Below, one piece after another: positions 7,927 to 16,007 of a stretch of DNA of 21,453 nt. Source of the stretch: Mariprofundus sp. (GTDB lineage Bacteria > Pseudomonadota > Zetaproteobacteria > Mariprofundales > Mariprofundaceae). The DNA lies in assembly GCA_030951065.1 (NCBI GenBank), contig JAUZQH010000185.1, positions 1 to 21,453 of the forward strand. Direction: 5' to 3'. The notes beneath the pieces are model-generated. The model made no database searches, was not told the origin of the DNA, and saw only the letters and a list, made by a program, of their open reading frames with translations. The number at the start of each line of letters is the position of its first letter. Position 1 is the stretch's first letter. A program made the translations under genes and the position numbers.

Positions 7927-8616
7927 TCAGTCAGGATCTGAAAATAATTGCCCATCGTGTAAACGTAGAAGCCGGTCACATGACCTGGCCAAAGATAAGC
8001 TGTGTGTAACCATAACAACCGCCGCATTCTCTTCAATGCACAATTGCTGCAACAGCCCGAACACTTCCTGCGCGGTCTTCTCATCGAGGTTGCCGGTAGG
8101 CTCGTCAGCCAGAAGTAACCTGGGCCTGGCGACCAGAGAGCGTGCCACAGCAACACGCTGTGCTTCACCGCCTGACAGTTTGGCAGGTACATGCTCTGTA
8201 CGCGCTTCAAGTTGCAAACGGCCGAGCAATTCGCGTCCTCGCTGATTTGCATCTGCCGATGACATGCCCTGAACCAGCAGTGGTAAAACGACATTTTCCA
8301 GTGCGGTGAGTTCGGGAATCAGGTGATGAGCCTGATACACAAAACCGATTTTTTTATTCCGAAGGTGAGCCTGTCGGTTGGAAGTAAGGCCGTGAATCAT
8401 TTCACCATCCAGTAAAATTTTACCGGAATCCGGCCGCTCAAGCGTGCCCAGAATTTGCAGCATGGTAGACTTCCCCGAGCCGGATTCTCCGACAATAGCT
8501 AAAAACTCACCCTCATTAAGTTCAAACTCCACCCCCCTCAAAATATGCAATTCTCCGGATGGTGCAGTGAATTGTTTGTGTAAATCAGAGACAGTAAGCA
8601 GTGGTGATTTATTCAT
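7927..8616 (-). CDS. lolD: Lipoprotein-releasing ABC transporter, ATPase LolD
   Basis: This is the cytoplasmic ATPase of the Lol exporter, which extracts mature lipoproteins from the inner membrane and hands them to the carrier LolA. The 229-residue protein has Walker A GESGSGKS (43-50), the Q-loop in GFVYQAHHLIPELTALENV, the signature LSGGEAQRVAVARSL (147-161), Walker B LLLADEPTGNLD (167-178) and the H-loop His205. The LolD/MacB-type EPTGNLD and HHLIPELTALENV stretches identify the subfamily. The start chosen is the ATG giving MNKSPLLTVSDL, which overlaps the lolC end by 8 bases. A longer frame upstream runs through lolC and lacks support. It is the last gene of the ndk-to-lolD run. Confidence 0.95.
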   Translation of the reverse strand: MNKSPLLTVSDLHKQFTAPSGELHILRGVEFELNEGEFLAIVGESGSGKSTMLQILGTLERPDSGKILLDGEMIHGLTSNRQAHLRNKKIGFVYQAHHLIPELTALENVVLPLLVQGMSSADANQRGRELLGRLQLEARTEHVPAKLSGGEAQRVAVARSLVARPRLLLADEPTGNLDEKTAQEVFGLLQQLCIEENAAVVMVTHSLSLARSCDRLLRLHDGQLFSDPD

Positions 8617-9859
8617 ACCTGAGTGCCTCTGCGGGTGGCACACTGGCTGCACGCCAGGCCGGATAGAATGTCGCTGCCACACCCATAAACAGGCTGACCA
8701 TGACGATCACGGCAATGGAGACCGGATCGATGACCGACGGAATATGATCTATATAATAGACATCGCTGGACATGAACTTGACGCCGGTCAAACCCTCAAT
8801 CCAGGCCAGCAAGGTATCCAGCTTCCAGGCCAGCAGCAGCCCGAGTACGCCTCCGACCAGGGTACCGATCCCGCTGAGCAGTGTACCCATGAGCAAAAAT
8901 ATACGCATGACCGAAGCGTGCGTGGCCCCTACGGTCTTTAAAATAGCAATCTCCTTACGTCGTTCCATGACCACCATCACCAGCGATGCCACCATATTGA
9001 ACAGTGCCACCAGTACAATCAGGGAAAGGATAACACCCATGGCAACCCGTTCCGTTTTCAGAGCCTGAAAAAATGAGCGATGGCGCTGTTTCCAGTCGGT
9101 CACCCATGCGCCGGGTGGCAATTTCAGACGCGCCTGTTCGGAAACCTCGCCGGAGCGATCCCTGTCATATAAAAAAAGCTCAAGGCCGGTGACACTGTCG
9201 CCCATTTTATTCAGGCGCTGAACCGCATTCAGAGGAGTGATAATCATGCCAACGTCGTATTCATAAAAGCCGGAATCAAAAATACCCACCAATTCAAAGG
9301 CCCGCATACGCGGCGCGGCACCAGAAGGGCTGATACCTCCGGAAGGTGACATCAATCTCACCCTGTCCCCTACTTCCAGCCCGAGCTTTCTGGCCAGATC
9401 CTTGCCCACCACCACCTGAAACGGTGAACCGCTGGAATTGATAAATCGCCCTTTGGTAATATGACCGGCAATTTCGTCACTTCTGTGTACATCCACGCCC
9501 TTTAATATTGCCCCCAATGCCCGCGAACCATAGGTAGCCAGTACCTGAGTCGAAATATACGGAGCAGCTCGCTCTACCCCGTCCAGCTTTTCGGCTTGAG
9601 ATAACCAGTTTTGCCAGTCAGCCAATGTATTTCCGGGACCCTGAATATCAATATGGGAAGAAAAACCGAGTATCTTGTCACGAATTTCCACAGCCGCACC
9701 ATTCATGACTGACAGCACAGCAATCAGCGTCATGACACCAATGGCGATGCCGATTCCCGAACTCCAGCTGATCAATGAAACAAATCGCTCACTGCGGCGG
9801 GAGCGCAGATACCGCTTGGCCAGCATCCACTCATAGGAGCAAAACAGTCTCTGGCTCAA
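8609..9859 (-). CDS. lolC: Lipoprotein-releasing system permease, LolC/LolE family
   Basis: This is the inner-membrane permease subunit of the Lol exporter. The 416-residue protein has the FtsX/MacB topology: a first membrane helix (about 28-53, SGIGIAIGVMTLIAVLSVMNG), a large periplasmic domain (about 54-265) and three further membrane helices (about 270-295, 318-345 and 378-402). It ends with the family tail PAWRAASVPPAEALRYE. The N-terminal YEWMLAKRYLRSRR is typical of LolC/E. The start is a TTG with AGGCGGG about 9 bases upstream; no ATG or GTG lies in frame above it before a stop. Only one permease gene accompanies lolD here, so it may work as a homodimer (LolF type) unless a second permease lies elsewhere. 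It follows the transporter gene after 28 bases. Confidence 0.93.
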   Translation of the reverse strand: MSQRLFCSYEWMLAKRYLRSRRSERFVSLISWSSGIGIAIGVMTLIAVLSVMNGAAVEIRDKILGFSSHIDIQGPGNTLADWQNWLSQAEKLDGVERAAPYISTQVLATYGSRALGAILKGVDVHRSDEIAGHITKGRFINSSGSPFQVVVGKDLARKLGLEVGDRVRLMSPSGGISPSGAAPRMRAFELVGIFDSGFYEYDVGMIITPLNAVQRLNKMGDSVTGLELFLYDRDRSGEVSEQARLKLPPGAWVTDWKQRHRSFFQALKTERVAMGVILSLIVLVALFNMVASLVMVVMERRKEIAILKTVGATHASVMRIFLLMGTLLSGIGTLVGGVLGLLLAWKLDTLLAWIEGLTGVKFMSSDVYYIDHIPSVIDPVSIAVIVMVSLFMGVAATFYPAWRAASVPPAEALRYE

Positions 9860-9887
9860 AGCTGATACCCGCCTGTGAGTCGAATCA

Positions 9888-11228
9888 TTATGACAGATAA
9901 CGCAGGTAGAGATAGATATGCGAAATAACGATGGAGATCAGCATCAGACCAAATGCGTGCTTCAGGAATACCAGAAAAGCTATCGGATGACCGGCGCGCT
10001 GAGCGAAACCGGCTACAATCAGGTTGGCCGAAGCGCCAATCAGGGAACCGTTACCGCCCAGACATGCTCCCAGCGCCAGCGCCCACCATAATGGTACAAT
10101 CGCATCAGGGCCGCCGAATGTCGGAGCCATATTATGAATCAGCGGAATCATGGTTGCCACGAACGGGATATTATCGATCATGGCCGAAGCAATAGCGGAG
10201 ACCCACAGAATAGCGGCAACCGTGGCATTGAAATCGCCGCCGGTCAGTTCCAGCGTTTTATGGGCCAGCATTTCTATCACGCCGGTATGTTCCACGCCGG
10301 TCACAATAATAAACAGGCCGACAAAGAAGAAGATCGTTGTCCATTCCACCTCAGCCATAATGCCTTCGTAGGCATGATCTTTTTGTTCCAGTGACTGACC
10401 GAATGTTTGTAATAACAACAACAGTGCCGCACCGAACATGGCAATCGAAGCCGGCTCCAGGTGTAAGCTGTGCGCCACAGTAAATCCGCTAATAACCAGA
10501 AACAATACGCTCAGGCTCTTTTTCAGCAATGGCACATCCTTGATGGCTTCTTTCTCATCAAATTTCATCACCAGCGCCCGATTCTCTTCCGTCGCATACA
10601 GATCACGACCGAACATGAACCAGATAATGCCCAGCATGACAGCAAAAATAATCGGCGTAATCGGAGCCAGATTAATCAGAAAATCATAAAAACTCAGTCC
10701 TGCCGCCGAACCGATCATAATATTGGGCGGATCGCCGATCAGCGTGGCCGTACCGCCCACATTGGAGGCCAGAATCTGAGCAAACAGATACGGGTACGGA
10801 CGCACCCCCAGCGCATCAGTAATCAACAGTGTTACCGGCGCAATCAGCAGCACGGTGGTGACATTATCGAGAAAGGCGGAAAATACGGCGGTGACCACCG
10901 ACAACATCACCAGAATGCCCCACGGACTACCCTTGACGCTTTTAGCCGCCTTGATCGCCACATACTGGAACATGCCGGTTTTCTGACTGATGGCCACAAT
11001 CACCATCATACCGGTCAGCAGACCAATGGTATTGAAATCCACACCGGCTACGGCCTGCTCCTGAGTCAAAACGCCACAGAGTATCATCAAGCCCGCACCC
11101 AGCAGCGACAACACAGCCCGATTGAACTTCTCGGCCATGATAATGCCATAAACCACCAGCAAAATGGATACAGCCACCCAGGTCGGATCAAGCCCGAACA
11201 TGGCATGTGTTACATGAACGTCAGGCAT
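9888..11228 (-). CDS. ArsB/NhaD-family ion transporter
   Basis: A 446-residue membrane transporter of the ion transporter superfamily that includes NhaD Na+/H+ antiporters, ArsB arsenite permeases and the P protein. About 11 to 12 hydrophobic helices are visible. The two inverted repeats each carry the expected pattern: FLDNVTTVLLIAP (119-131) with GGTATLIGDPPN (158-169) in the first half, and AMIDNIPFVATM with GGNGSLIGASANLIVAG in the second. The conserved Asp-Asn pairs and the GDPPN loop are typical substrate-site elements. The gene lacks arsenic-operon neighbours, so Na+/H+ exchange is more likely than arsenite export, but the substrate cannot be fixed by reading. The ATG overlaps the end of the CBS-domain gene by 8 bases, which suggests the CBS protein regulates it. 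Confidence 0.9.
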   Translation of the reverse strand: MPDVHVTHAMFGLDPTWVAVSILLVVYGIIMAEKFNRAVLSLLGAGLMILCGVLTQEQAVAGVDFNTIGLLTGMMVIVAISQKTGMFQYVAIKAAKSVKGSPWGILVMLSVVTAVFSAFLDNVTTVLLIAPVTLLITDALGVRPYPYLFAQILASNVGGTATLIGDPPNIMIGSAAGLSFYDFLINLAPITPIIFAVMLGIIWFMFGRDLYATEENRALVMKFDEKEAIKDVPLLKKSLSVLFLVISGFTVAHSLHLEPASIAMFGAALLLLLQTFGQSLEQKDHAYEGIMAEVEWTTIFFFVGLFIIVTGVEHTGVIEMLAHKTLELTGGDFNATVAAILWVSAIASAMIDNIPFVATMIPLIHNMAPTFGGPDAIVPLWWALALGACLGGNGSLIGASANLIVAGFAQRAGHPIAFLVFLKHAFGLMLISIVISHIYLYLRYLS

Positions 11229-11694
11229 CGTCGCTGTTCACATGGGGACTTTTTGCCAGACGTCTTAAAATATCGCTGGAGGAGATGATGCCCACCAGAC
11301 GCTCATCATCATCAGCAACCAGCGCGTATTCAAAACGATCATAGGTAATCAAAGCCGCTGTCACAGATAACAAGGATTCATCTTCGCTGACAATGGTCGG
11401 ATTATCATCCATGACATCACGGACTTTGGACTGCAAAAGGGTTTCATAATGTTTGCGTAACAGGCCAATATCAGGGGCATAAGGAATCGATTTCAAATCC
11501 CCGGTCACAATATAACTGGGAACCAGACTGGCCAGAACGGAGAGTGAGTTCACAGCACCCAGAATTTTGCGCTCCGCATCAACAACAGGAATCATTCGAA
11601 ATGACTTTTCATTCAGAACAGCAGCGATATCACCAACGGTCTGTTCCGGATGGCATACCACCACATCGGTGGTCATAATGTCTCTTGCATGCAT
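11221..11694 (-). CDS. Two-CBS-domain protein, probable regulator of the adjacent transporter
   Basis: A 157-residue soluble protein made almost only of a CBS pair: CBS1 at about 1-57 (ARDIMTTDVVVCHPEQTV through LGAVNSLSVLASL) and CBS2 at about 90-147 (VRDVMDDNPTIVSEDESL through LVGIISSSDILRRLA), joined by a linker. CBS pairs usually bind adenosine nucleotides and gate the partner protein. The G-I-I-S-S-S-D pattern in CBS2 fits ribose-phosphate contacts. The ATG has AAGGAG about 8 bases upstream. Its 3' end overlaps the transporter start by 8 bases, and lysS ends 14 bases before it. I infer an allosteric subunit for the transporter; no catalytic domain is present. Confidence 0.9.
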   Translation of the reverse strand: MHARDIMTTDVVVCHPEQTVGDIAAVLNEKSFRMIPVVDAERKILGAVNSLSVLASLVPSYIVTGDLKSIPYAPDIGLLRKHYETLLQSKVRDVMDDNPTIVSEDESLLSVTAALITYDRFEYALVADDDERLVGIISSSDILRRLAKSPHVNSDDA

Positions 11695-11708
11695 GGAGAA
11701 AGCTCCTT

Positions 11709-13202
11709 TTATTCAGGCCTCATCAGTGGAAACAGCAGCACATCGCGAATGGAATGCTGACCGGTCAGCATCATGACCAACCTGTCCACACCAATGCCAA
11801 CACCGGCCGCAGGCGGCATGCCAAATTCCAGCGCCCGCAGATAATCTTCATCCACGCCGGTGGCTTCTTCATCACCGGCTGCCCTGGCTTCTGCCTGAGC
11901 CATAAAGCGACGGCGCTGGTCATCCGGATCATTCAGTTCGGAAAATCCGTTGGCCATTTCACGACCGGCCATAAACAGCTCGAATCGATCCGTAACGTTC
12001 GGATCATCATTATTGCGCCGTGCCAACGGCGATACATCAACCGGATAATGGGTGACAAAGGTCGGTTGCATCAGTTCCGGCTCAACCAGCTCTTCAAACA
12101 GGGCCATTAAATAATGCCCGGCTTTCCAGGTAATTAGCGGCTTGAAGTCCGGTATAACCTGAAGACAAACCGTGGCCAGCAATGCCTTGTCATTGGCATG
12201 GCCGCGCACATCGGGACGTTTCTCGAACACCGCCTCATCAATTCTCAGACGGCGAAATGGCTGTGACAAATCAATATCCACGCCTTCCCAATGCGCCTGT
12301 GTCACACCCAGTTCAGCAGCAATATCGCGGATCAGCCCTTCGGTGGTATCCATTGCATCGGTGAAATCGGCATACGATTGATAAAACTCCACCATGGTAA
12401 ATTCAGGATTATGGGTCGCATCAATGCCTTCATTGCGAAAATTGCGATTGATTTCAAACACCCGCTCAAAACCGCCGACCAGCAGACGCTTGAGATATAA
12501 TTCCGGTGCAATGCGCAGAAACAATTCCATATCCAGCGCATTGTGATGGGTCGTAAACGGCTTTGCTGCCGCTCCGCCCGGCTGGCTTTGCAACATCGGC
12601 GTTTCCACTTCCATGAAATCGCGAGCCTCCAAACCCTGACGCAGCAACGACACGATTTTAGAGCGCATTCGGAATGTCTGGCGTGATTCCGGCGTTACAA
12701 TCAAATCGACATAACGTTGCCGGCACCGGGTTTCAATATCGCTCAGGCCATGCCATTTCTCAGGCAGCGGACGCAGACATTTGGAAACCATTTCGATATG
12801 CGATACGCGTACCGATAATTCGCCGGTCTTGGTGCGGAACAACACACCCTTGCCGCCGATGATATCACCCAGATCCCATTTTTTGGTCGGGTTATAGATT
12901 TCAGCCCCGCCCAGTTCATCGCGGTTGAGAAACAGCTGAATCTGCCCTGCCCCGTCCTGAATCTTGATAAAACTGGATTTACCCATAACGCGATGTGCCA
13001 TGATACGACCGGCCACGGAAACGGACTGGTTCATTTCACTCAGTTGATCTGTATCCTTATCTGCAAAACCGGCATGAATAGCTGCTGTACTGTGATCGGA
13101 GCGCCATCTGTTCGAATATGCCTCACCCGATTCACGCAAACGGGCAAGCTTTTCTCTCCGGACAGTAATCTGTTCAGACTGATCCAACACGTTATGGTTC
13201 AT
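11709..13202 (-). CDS. lysS: Lysyl-tRNA synthetase, class II
   Basis: The enzyme charges tRNA-Lys with lysine. The 497-residue protein has the OB-fold anticodon-binding domain first (about 60-150, VSVAGRIMAHRVMGKSSFIKIQD), then the class II core. Motif 1 lies near DFMEVETPML (195-204), motif 2 is FERVFEINRNFRNEG through NPEFTMVEFYQ (245-275), and motif 3 is GVGIGVDRLVMMLTG near the C-terminus (about 467-481). The length matches bacterial LysRS. The ATG is 6 bases after the ndk stop with no strong ribosome site, so it depends on ndk transcription and probably on coupled translation. The CBS gene follows after 14 bases. Confidence 0.97.
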   Translation of the reverse strand: MNHNVLDQSEQITVRREKLARLRESGEAYSNRWRSDHSTAAIHAGFADKDTDQLSEMNQSVSVAGRIMAHRVMGKSSFIKIQDGAGQIQLFLNRDELGGAEIYNPTKKWDLGDIIGGKGVLFRTKTGELSVRVSHIEMVSKCLRPLPEKWHGLSDIETRCRQRYVDLIVTPESRQTFRMRSKIVSLLRQGLEARDFMEVETPMLQSQPGGAAAKPFTTHHNALDMELFLRIAPELYLKRLLVGGFERVFEINRNFRNEGIDATHNPEFTMVEFYQSYADFTDAMDTTEGLIRDIAAELGVTQAHWEGVDIDLSQPFRRLRIDEAVFEKRPDVRGHANDKALLATVCLQVIPDFKPLITWKAGHYLMALFEELVEPELMQPTFVTHYPVDVSPLARRNNDDPNVTDRFELFMAGREMANGFSELNDPDDQRRRFMAQAEARAAGDEEATGVDEDYLRALEFGMPPAAGVGIGVDRLVMMLTGQHSIRDVLLFPLMRPE

Positions 13203-13208
13203 GGGATA

Positions 13209-13637
13209 CTATAACTTGCTGTGTAAATCGAGGTCGGAAAAGAAGAATGCGATCTCAGTGGCAGCATTTTCTTCCGAATCGGAGCCGTGCACGGCATTGG
13301 CATCAATGGAGTCGGCATGGTCGGCGCGTATAGTGCCGCTCTCGGCTTCCTTGGGGTTGGTTGCTCCCATCAGCTGACGATTCAGGGTCACAGCATTCTT
13401 GCCTTCGAGCACCATAGCCAGAATAGGCCCTGAACTCATGAATGCGCATAAGTTGTCATAAAACGGGCGTTCGGCGTGCACCGCATAGAAACGGCCGGCC
13501 TCAACTGCAGACAGACGGGTCATGTTTGTGGCAATCACTGATAAACCGTTTTCTTCAAAACGCCGGATAATGTCTCCGATCACATTCTTTGCGATTGCGT
13601 CCGGCTTGATAATAGATAATGTGCGTTGAACTGGCAT
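13209..13637 (-). CDS. ndk: Nucleoside diphosphate kinase
   Basis: This enzyme balances nucleoside triphosphate pools by moving the gamma phosphate through a phosphohistidine. The 142-residue protein has the usual length and motifs: TLSIIKPDA (6-14), the Kpn-loop region, [16 protein letters not shown] and the catalytic His117 in NAVHGSDS. The ATG has AAGGGGG about 8 bases upstream. It is the first gene of the ndk-lysS-CBS-transporter-lolC-lolD run and has a 136-base upstream region rich in inverted repeats. Confidence 0.97.
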   Translation of the reverse strand: MPVQRTLSIIKPDAIAKNVIGDIIRRFEENGLSVIATNMTRLSAVEAGRFYAVHAERPFYDNLCAFMSSGPILAMVLEGKNAVTLNRQLMGATNPKEAESGTIRADHADSIDANAVHGSDSEENAATEIAFFFSDLDLHSKL

Positions 13638-13659
13638 GCAGGAATCCCCCTTAAACTAC

Positions 13660-13758
13660 GCAGCATCCCGCTGCGGGAGCGGCACTCTAAAGCAGTGCCC
13701 AACAAGTTCCAAGGTCAAATAGACGTGACTGTTTTGCGGGTCAAATCTGGCTGACCCG
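13660..13758 (-). repeat. Cluster of inverted repeats in the queC-ndk gap
   Basis: Three stems lie in the 136-base gap. CGGGTCA/TGACCCG (13737-13743 with 13752-13758) has an 8-base spacer. GGCACT/AGTGCC (13681-13686 with 13694-13699) has a 7-base spacer. TCCCGC/GCGGGA (13666-13671 with 13673-13678) overlaps GCAGC/GCTGC (13660-13664 with 13670-13674), so the last two stems exclude each other. None is followed by a T run on the minus strand, so no standard terminator is called. The promoter of ndk is expected in this gap, but I see no convincing hexamer pair. Confidence 0.5.
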
Positions 13759-13773
13759 TATACTGATCAGGTG

Positions 13774-14463
13774 TCAATCATCCGGATATGAAAGCGGATC
13801 GCACTCGCCGATATCCTCAAAACCGCGCCGCCTGTAGAAACAGGAGTCGCAATGACCACAGGCAGAACCATCTGGCAACGGATCATAACAGGAGCGGGTA
13901 AGTGCATAATCCAGTCCTAATTTCAAACCCAATGATATAATCCCGGATTTGTTCAGCTTGATCAGTGGCGCTGAAATCTGCAAATCCCGCCCCTCACTGC
14001 CCGCTTTTGTGCCTAACAGGGCGGTTTGAACGAACGAGTTCAGAAACTCGGGGCGACAGTCAGGATAACCTGAATAGTCCACAACATTGGCGCCAATGAC
14101 CAGTCGCGTTGCCGCCACAGTTTCTGCCAGCCCTGCCGCCAGTGAAAGAAAAATCAGATTCCGGGCAGGCACATAAGTCGTCGGAATACCTGAATGCCCG
14201 GCCTCATCTTTGGGAACGGGCAAATCGGAGGTCAGGGCAGAGTGTCCAATGGTTCGCAAATCAACCTTGATAACACGGTGATCCCTGATGCCCATGGCGC
14301 GAGATACATTGAACGATGCCTCCAGCTCAATTCGGTGCCGTTGCCCGTAATCAAATGCAACAGTATGACATTGCCAGCCCTGATCCCTCACTGCCCATGC
14401 AAGTGCCGTGCTGGAATCCAGTCCGCCCGAAAGCAGCACAACGGCTTTGACAACTTCGCTCAT
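13774..14463 (-). CDS. queC: 7-cyano-7-deazaguanine synthase
   Basis: QueC converts carboxy-deazaguanine to preQ0 with ATP and ammonia, in the queuosine pathway that modifies tRNA wobble bases. The 229-residue protein has the PP-loop SGGLDSS (12-18), FDYGQRH, TYVPARNLIFLSLAAGLAE, GANVVDYSGYPDCRPEF and the C-terminal zinc site with Cys192, Cys202, Cys205 and Cys208 (SCYDPLPDGSACGHCDSC). Its ATG overlaps the queE stop (ATGA), so the pair is coupled and supplies consecutive pathway steps. Queuosine genes after cpoB are also seen in Pseudomonas. No preQ1 riboswitch is evident upstream of the pair. Confidence 0.97.
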   Translation of the reverse strand: MSEVVKAVVLLSGGLDSSTALAWAVRDQGWQCHTVAFDYGQRHRIELEASFNVSRAMGIRDHRVIKVDLRTIGHSALTSDLPVPKDEAGHSGIPTTYVPARNLIFLSLAAGLAETVAATRLVIGANVVDYSGYPDCRPEFLNSFVQTALLGTKAGSEGRDLQISAPLIKLNKSGIISLGLKLGLDYALTRSCYDPLPDGSACGHCDSCFYRRRGFEDIGECDPLSYPDD

Positions 14464-15131
14464 ACGCCCTCCGCCTCCGGCCCCCAGATCGTTTTATGCA
14501 TCTGTATCTGAACCCGGACCGGCAAACTGTCGTCCAGAACCCATTGGCATAAATCACTGGCAGCAACTTCACCCCAGGCCGGAGACAACAGCACCGGGAT
14601 ATCGTTTGAACCCAGGTGATTTTTGCGAATGAAATCACGCGCCCACTCATAATCCATACGACTGGTCAAAACCAGTTTGATTTCGTCACCGGCAGTCAGC
14701 AACTCAAGGTTCTGCATGCAGTTACGCTGATCCTCACCGCTTCCCGGTGTTTTGAAATCAACTATACGGTGAATATCGGATGGAACAGCTTGAATTGAAT
14801 AAGCTCCGGACGTCTCCAACTGGACAATACAGTCCAGGCCGGACAACTGTTTCAGTAGTTCGATACAGTAACGCTGAGCCAGCGGCTCACCCCCGGTCAC
14901 CAGCACCAGCGGCCGATTTGTTTCCTTTACCTGTCTGATGATGGCATCAACAGCGAGCCAGTTGCCGCTATCGGTCGGAATAGCCTGTGGTGTATCACAA
15001 TAACTGCATCGAAGCGGACAACCGGCCAGACGAATCAGCGTGCATGGCATGCCGGCCAGCGTGCTCTCACCCTGAATGCTGTCATAAATTTCATAGATGC
15101 GCAGACGATGACGGGAAACAGTGATGGTCAG
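14460..15131 (-). CDS. queE: 7-carboxy-7-deazaguanine synthase (radical SAM), non-standard start
   Basis: QueE is the radical SAM enzyme that rearranges carboxy-tetrahydropterin to carboxy-deazaguanine, directly before QueC. The cluster motif is CPLRCSYC (CxxxCxxC), then TGGEPLAQ and LETSGAYSI. The conserved N-terminus LRIYEIYDSIQGESTLAG is encoded upstream of the first ATG (15050), so that ATG would delete the SIQGES segment that family members share. Upstream to the in-frame stop at 15168-15170 there is no ATG, GTG or TTG. I extend to the CTG at 15131, which overlaps the cpoB stop as CTGA, the same geometry as an ATGA overlap, and gives 223 residues. CTG at 15104 or ATC at 15125 (GGGGA 7 bases upstream) are alternatives. 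The gene identity is sure; the start is not. Confidence 0.88.
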   Translation of the reverse strand: MTITVSRHRLRIYEIYDSIQGESTLAGMPCTLIRLAGCPLRCSYCDTPQAIPTDSGNWLAVDAIIRQVKETNRPLVLVTGGEPLAQRYCIELLKQLSGLDCIVQLETSGAYSIQAVPSDIHRIVDFKTPGSGEDQRNCMQNLELLTAGDEIKLVLTSRMDYEWARDFIRKNHLGSNDIPVLLSPAWGEVAASDLCQWVLDDSLPVRVQIQMHKTIWGPEAEGV

Positions 15132-15988
15132 TTCCCCGGTACTGTATCTGGTTTGTTGTTCTCTGTCCTACCCAAAGCTTTTCGAGCCTGCTCCGCCAGA
15201 TCTGAATCAGCATGATCACGAATTAAACGTTTGTAATATAAGGCGGACTGTTGCCAGTGATTCTGGGATTCCGAAATCTGACCCAGTTTGAGCAGTGCAG
15301 CAGCATGCTTGACACTATCCGGATAGTGATCGGCTACATATTTAAATGCATTCAGTGCCCGGTAATAATCATGCTGTGCAAAACGTGTCTCACCCAGCCA
15401 GTACCAGGCCTGATCGGAATATTCGCCATTGGGATATAAATCCAGCTGCTTGTTGAATGCATTGGCGGCCTCATCATAACGACCACTTTTCCACGCCAGA
15501 TAAGCAGCGGTATAGGCATTCTTTTCCGCTTCAAGCAATGCCGCCTTGTCGGCTTTGGGCGAACCGGCTGGAAGTTCGGAAGCCCGGCTGTTTGCCGCGG
15601 TTGTATGCCGTCTCTGATCCGTGCCGGTTATTGCTCTCTGTTCCGGCGAAATACTTTTTTTTGTTATGGCTTTCTTGCCCGATGATCTGTGGCGTGAACG
15701 ATCAATACGGCTGGACAAAGCTTTCAGCTGAGCCTGTTGTGATTGATACAGGTTTTCCAGTTTCCCTATCCGGTCCAGAATCTCGTTCAGGGCAGAAGCT
15801 TGCTGCTGATCCGCCAGTTCGGATTGAATCTGCCTGGCACGCAGTTGCTCAATGGCGTCGTTGATTTGCTGTTTTTCCTGCACCCTGGCCTGTTCCATGG
15901 CGATCTGCTTTTCTTTGCTGGCGCAGCCATTTAAGCCAAGGGCACACAACAAAACAACGGCCACCGGATAAACCAGTGGCCGCCTCAC
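15128..15988 (-). CDS. cpoB: Cell division coordinator CpoB (YbgF), Tol-Pal associated, TPR protein
   Basis: CpoB works in the periplasm with the Tol-Pal system, coordinating outer-membrane constriction with septal peptidoglycan synthesis. The 286-residue protein starts at a GTG (VRRPLVYPVAVVLLCALGLNGC). The signal sequence ends in a lipobox with Cys22, so it may be a lipoprotein. A Gln- and Ala-rich coiled coil follows (about 25-95), typical for trimerisation, then a basic, polar linker. Tetratricopeptide repeats fill the C-terminal part (AAYLAWKSGRYDEAANAFNKQ, WYWLGETRFAQHDYYRALNAF, ALLKLGQISESQNHWQQSALYY). A longer frame begins inside pal but has no support. It lies 19 bases after pal, and its stop overlaps the probable queE start. 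Confidence 0.9.
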   Translation of the reverse strand: MRRPLVYPVAVVLLCALGLNGCASKEKQIAMEQARVQEKQQINDAIEQLRARQIQSELADQQQASALNEILDRIGKLENLYQSQQAQLKALSSRIDRSRHRSSGKKAITKKSISPEQRAITGTDQRRHTTAANSRASELPAGSPKADKAALLEAEKNAYTAAYLAWKSGRYDEAANAFNKQLDLYPNGEYSDQAWYWLGETRFAQHDYYRALNAFKYVADHYPDSVKHAAALLKLGQISESQNHWQQSALYYKRLIRDHADSDLAEQARKALGRTENNKPDTVPGN

Positions 15989-16007
15989 AGATTTACAGTT
16001 ATTACAA

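Noticed and set aside
7866..8294. A 142-codon minus-strand frame overlapping lolD in another frame
   Set aside because: It overlaps the Walker B and signature region of lolD and has a composition typical of an out-of-frame read.
10470..11288. A 272-codon plus-strand frame opposite the transporter gene
   Set aside because: It is antisense to a clear membrane transporter, rich in His, Gln, Arg and Asn with no domain pattern, and is a shadow of the coding strand.
13737..13758. CGGGTCA/TGACCCG stem as the queC terminator
   Set aside because: It lies in the right place but is followed by CAAAACAGT and not by a T run, so it is listed only as an inverted repeat.
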